A stretch of DNA of 17,189 nt, taken from contig CAJAYZ010000216.1 in the NCBI GenBank assembly GCA_903949225.1, positions 1 through 17,189 of the forward strand. The letters are read 5' to 3'. Positions 14,716 to 17,189 of the stretch are shown piece by piece. The position numbers and the translations under genes are program-made. The notes beneath the pieces are model-generated. The model was not told where the DNA came from, ran no database searches, and saw only the letters and a program-made list of their open reading frames with translations. How positions within the stretch are numbered: position 1 is the stretch's first letter; each line of letters starts with the position of its first letter. Origin of the DNA: an uncultured Planctomycetaceae bacterium (GTDB lineage Bacteria > Planctomycetota > Planctomycetia > Pirellulales > UBA1268).

Positions 14716-14844
14716 GCCGGGCCTGGCGTCTGCGGACGGCGGGGGAATGGCCCTGCAGGGGAAGCCTGGGGCCGGGCGGAGGGGCGGAGGATAGGGCGGC
14801 CTGGAAACAGCGTCAACCTGGCTCAACACGGGATTTCCGCGGCG
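14716..14844. other. Divergent intergenic region between permease and comF
   Basis: These 129 bp separate two divergent genes and should contain promoters for both. A perfect 10-bp palindrome, CCCTGCAGGG, lies at 14751-14760. I see no good -35/-10 pair in either direction. The palindrome is short enough to be chance in this GC-rich DNA. Confidence 0.35.
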
Positions 14845-15639
14845 ATGACACGGCTTCGGACTTGGCTGGAGCGGCAGCGTGGGGCCTGGGCAGGGCCCGC
14901 GATCGACCTGCTCTTTCCACCCCGCTGCGTCCTCTGCCGAAGAGAGGGGGACGTGGCACCGCCGGCGGAGCAGGGGCCCGCCCCGACGGAGCTGACGGGA
15001 TGGGAGAACCCGCTTCCGCTCTGCCGGGGGTGCGTCGGTGAACTCACGGCCGGCGGCCCGCGCTGTCTGGCGTGTGGGCAGGGGGGGGAGACAGGGCAGT
15101 GCCGGTCATGTCGGGGACGGTGTCGGGACTGGGACGGGATCGTCGTGCTGGGGGGGTATGGCGGTCTGCTCCGGGACGCGGTGCTCCGCGCGAAGCATCC
15201 CCGCGGCGATGACGTCGCTGCAGCGCTCGCCACGCTCCTTCAACGCCACCACGCCGCAACACTAGCCGCCTGGGCGCCGGACGTCGTCGTGCCGGTGCCT
15301 ATGCACTGGTGGCGTCGGGTCGTGCGCGGCACGAGTGCGGCGGAGGTCATCGCCGGGCGGTTGGGGAGGCTGTCGGGGCTTCCTGTGCGCCGGTTGCTGC
15401 GGCGTACCCGGGCCACGGTGATGCAAAACCGCCTCCCGTTCGGGGAGCGGCGGGCCAACGTCCGCGATGCCTTCGGCGGCCGGCGCCGCGGGGTTGCCGG
15501 GATGCGGGTGCTCCTTGTCGACGATGTGGTCACCACCGGTGGTACGCTGTCGGCCTGTCGCCGGGCGCTGTCGACGGCGGGGGCCGCCGCAGTTCATGTC
15601 GCCGTCATTGCCCGGGCCGATCATGACGGTGACGATTGA
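14845..15639 (+). CDS. ComF family phosphoribosyltransferase-like protein
   Basis: ComF proteins carry an N-terminal zinc-finger region and a phosphoribosyltransferase domain, and members take part in natural DNA uptake in some bacteria. The protein is 264 residues. The zinc-binding cysteines form CxxC pairs at 28/31, 60/63, 74/77 and 86/89. The PRPP-binding motif VLLVDDVVTTGGTL is at 222-235, with the usual two Asp and the TTGGT turn. MQNRLPFGERRANVRDAF (193-210) is also typical of ComF. The ATG at 14845 is the first Met before the family begins; the frame remains open far upstream in a stretch opposite the permease gene, which is a shadow. No strong ribosome site is visible. A competence role is plausible but not shown, because no other com gene is present. 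Confidence 0.9.
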   Translation: MTRLRTWLERQRGAWAGPAIDLLFPPRCVLCRREGDVAPPAEQGPAPTELTGWENPLPLCRGCVGELTAGGPRCLACGQGGETGQCRSCRGRCRDWDGIVVLGGYGGLLRDAVLRAKHPRGDDVAAALATLLQRHHAATLAAWAPDVVVPVPMHWWRRVVRGTSAAEVIAGRLGRLSGLPVRRLLRRTRATVMQNRLPFGERRANVRDAFGGRRRGVAGMRVLLVDDVVTTGGTLSACRRALSTAGAAAVHVAVIARADHDGDD

Positions 15640-15711
15640 GAAGACCGGGCTGGTGCCCTGGAATGTCGACCACTGCGCCACGAGGTAGGCGCCGAGCATG
15701 AGGGATGTGCG

Positions 15712-16668
15712 ATGGAACGGACGGAGATCCGCGTCGGGACGAGGGGAAGTGCGCTAGCGCGGACGCAGACGGGATGGGTGGTTGACCAATTCCGGGCCCG
15801 CGGGCACGAGGTGTCGGTGGAACTCGTCTCCACCCGTGGCGACGTCGTCACCGATGTCCCAATCGCCGGTATCCGGGGCGGGGACGGGGTGTTCGTCCGC
15901 GAACTCGAGCGTGCCCTTCTCGACGGGCGGATCGATGCGGCGGTCCACAGTTTCAAAGACCTCCCCACCGCCGTCACGCCGGGCCTCGAATTGGCCTGCG
16001 TTCCCCTCCGGGCATCCCCCTTCGACGCCTTCGTGGGGCGTGCGGCGCCGACGATTGACCAACTGCCTCCCCGAGCCGTCGTGGGGACCTCGAGTGTCCG
16101 CCGTGTCATGCAACTCCGGGCCCGCCGTCCCGATCTCATGGTCCGATCGATCCGCGGCAATGTCGACACCCGTCTCCGCCAACTCGACGAGGGGGCGTGT
16201 GACGGCTTGATCCTCGCGGCCGCCGGCCTCGGGCGTCTCGGCTTGGAGCAGCGGATCACCGAGGTGCTCCGTCCCGACGCTTTCTGGCCCGCCGTTGCCC
16301 AGGGAGCCCTCATCGTGCAGATCCGCAGTGGAGATCCGCGGATGGCGGCCGTGGTCAGTGCAATCGACGATCCGTCATCCCACGCGGCGGTCCGTGCCGA
16401 GCGTGCCTGTTTGGCGGCCCTGGCGGGTGGATGCTTGGCGCCAGTGGGCGCCTGGGCCCGATTCGAAGGAGATCTCCTCCACCTCGGTGCCTGCGTCCTC
16501 GGACCGAACGGCGAACGGATTGCGACGATCGAGGCCCGGGCCGTTGCTGGCGCCGCCGAGACACCGGAGGAACTCGGCCGGAGGGTGGCCGAAGACCTGC
16601 GCCGGCAGGGGGCCGACGACATGCTTGCACTCGGACGCGAAGCCGAGGGGCGGCTACGGCAGGGGTAG
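15712..16668 (+). CDS. hemC: Hydroxymethylbilane synthase (porphobilinogen deaminase)
   Basis: This cytoplasmic enzyme joins four porphobilinogen units into hydroxymethylbilane for heme and other tetrapyrroles. The protein is 318 residues, as usual. Arg11 lies in GTRGSALARTQ, and DAAVHSFKDLPT contains Lys82 and the catalytic Asp83. GTSSVRR gives Arg130 and Arg131, and RGNVDTRLRQLD contains Arg148 and Arg154. ERACLAALAGGCLAPVGA contains Cys241, the attachment site for the dipyrromethane cofactor. Two normally stable spots differ: GGDGVFVRELE in place of GGKGLFVKELE, and PAVAQGALIVQIR in place of PAVGQGA. All catalytic residues are kept, so activity is expected. GAGGGATG lies 8-9 nt upstream. 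The gap to comF is 72 bp in the same direction. No other hem gene is in view. Confidence 0.95.
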   Translation: MERTEIRVGTRGSALARTQTGWVVDQFRARGHEVSVELVSTRGDVVTDVPIAGIRGGDGVFVRELERALLDGRIDAAVHSFKDLPTAVTPGLELACVPLRASPFDAFVGRAAPTIDQLPPRAVVGTSSVRRVMQLRARRPDLMVRSIRGNVDTRLRQLDEGACDGLILAAAGLGRLGLEQRITEVLRPDAFWPAVAQGALIVQIRSGDPRMAAVVSAIDDPSSHAAVRAERACLAALAGGCLAPVGAWARFEGDLLHLGACVLGPNGERIATIEARAVAGAAETPEELGRRVAEDLRRQGADDMLALGREAEGRLRQG

Positions 16669-16685
16669 GCCGAAGGCGTTGTTCA

Positions 16686-16714
16686 TTGTTTCTGGCTCCC
16701 TAGCGGGGTAGAAT
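16686..16714 (+). promoter_or_regulatory. Sigma70-type promoter for the response regulator gene
   Basis: TTGTTT (16686-16691) and TAGAAT (16709-16714) are separated by exactly 17 bp. The -10 box matches TATAAT at 5 of 6 positions; the -35 box matches TTGACA at its first three. Transcription would start near 16721, giving a leader of about 100 nt that contains a GGGGA/TCCCC hairpin at 16726-16741. It sits just after hemC, so the regulator gene probably has its own promoter. Confidence 0.6.
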
Positions 16715-16821
16715 ACGTCGCGTGAGGGGAGCTTCGTCCCCATCGTTGTAGGTCGGAGGCAATGGAGCTACGATGTCAGATACACCGAAGCTGTGTCACA
16801 TCATTGAAGGAGCCAGAGAGC

Positions 16822-17189
16822 ATGTCAGTCAAAGTCCTCATCGCCGATGACCATGAAGTGGTTCGCCGCGGTCTCGCCAGCCTGCTTGCCGGCTCCGAGG
16901 TCAAGATTCTGGGCGAGGCTTCCAATGGCGACGAGGCGCTGAAGCTGGCCAAGAAGCTCAAGCCCGATGTCGTGCTCCTCGACATCCGCATGCCGGGGAA
17001 GGATGGCTTGGCGGCCCTCGAGAAGATCCGGGCCGATCTGCCCACCGTCCGGGTGGTGATGCTCTCGACCTTCGATAATCCCACCTACGTTGCCCGCGCG
17101 GTGGCCGCGGGGGCCCACGACTACATCCTCAAGGGGGCCTCACGCAGCGAAATCATTGCCGCGATAACCGGGGCGGCAGCTGGTCAACT
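16822..17189 (+). CDS. Response regulator, NarL/FixJ-like (3' end outside window)
   Basis: A receiver domain fills the visible 122 residues: MSVKVLIADDHEVVRRGL with Asp9 and Asp10, VLLDIRMPGKDG with phosphoacceptor Asp54, VVMLSTFD with Ser82, and YILKGA with Lys104. The ADDHEVVRRGL start is typical of the NarL/FixJ group, in which a LuxR-type DNA-binding domain follows, but the output domain lies beyond the window. GAAGGAG lies 10 nt before the ATG at 16822. An in-frame ATG at 16762 would add 20 residues but has a GGAGG only 2 nt away, which is too close. No partner histidine kinase is visible. The frame is open to the window edge with no stop. Confidence 0.93.
   Translation, partial: MSVKVLIADDHEVVRRGLASLLAGSEVKILGEASNGDEALKLAKKLKPDVVLLDIRMPGKDGLAALEKIRADLPTVRVVMLSTFDNPTYVARAVAAGAHDYILKGASRSEIIAAITGAAAGQ

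Noticed and set aside
13432..14844. The long upstream extension of the comF reading frame.
   Set aside because: It runs opposite the LptF/LptG-type gene and shows no family resemblance before the Met at 14845, where ComF homology begins.

Overview
The window is a high-GC bacterial chromosome segment with dense, operon-like gene packing and no mobile element, rRNA, tRNA or CRISPR array that I can recognise. Gene content and protein style fit Planctomycetota, perhaps the Pirellulales. The features behind this are separate nuoC and nuoD, long A/P/H-rich extensions on complex I subunits, an AhpC/TSA-like redoxin with a CNHCPFVKH motif, and a fliW-csrA pair away from other flagellar genes. That placement is an inference from gene style, not from a marker gene.

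Positions 1-10571 (+) hold the 3' half of a nuo operon for respiratory complex I: the end of an upstream gene (probably nuoB), nuoC, nuoD, nuoH, nuoJ, nuoK, nuoL, nuoM and nuoN. Several junctions are start/stop overlaps (ATGA or GTGA), so the genes are probably translationally coupled. No nuoE, nuoF, nuoG or nuoI lies between the genes present. NuoD and NuoH are separated only by a 177-bp gap with two mutually exclusive inverted repeats, and NuoH is coupled directly to NuoJ where nuoI usually sits. NuoL carries four histidine-rich loops, one built on a 12-bp DNA tandem repeat.

Positions 10599-12534 (+) continue in the same direction: a small helical protein of unknown function, a TatD-type metal-dependent hydrolase and a peroxiredoxin-like/thioredoxin-like protein. 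Positions 12552-14715 (-) run the other way: an LptF/LptG-family permease, then fliW and csrA. The csrA leader has a perfect hairpin with GGA in its loop and a purine-rich Shine-Dalgarno containing two more GGA triplets, which is the usual layout of a CsrA-repressed mRNA. CsrA, its protein antagonist FliW and a likely target site therefore lie side by side.

Positions 14845-17189 (+) diverge from the permease gene: a ComF-type phosphoribosyltransferase, hemC for heme synthesis, and the receiver domain of a NarL/FixJ-like response regulator that runs off the end, preceded by a good sigma70-type promoter.

No stretch longer than 300 bases lacks a gene. The longest gaps are 13326-13584 (259 bp) and 1880-2056 (177 bp). 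I did not find an obviously new multi-gene system. The most interesting signals are regulatory RNA structures and unusual insertions in complex I subunits.
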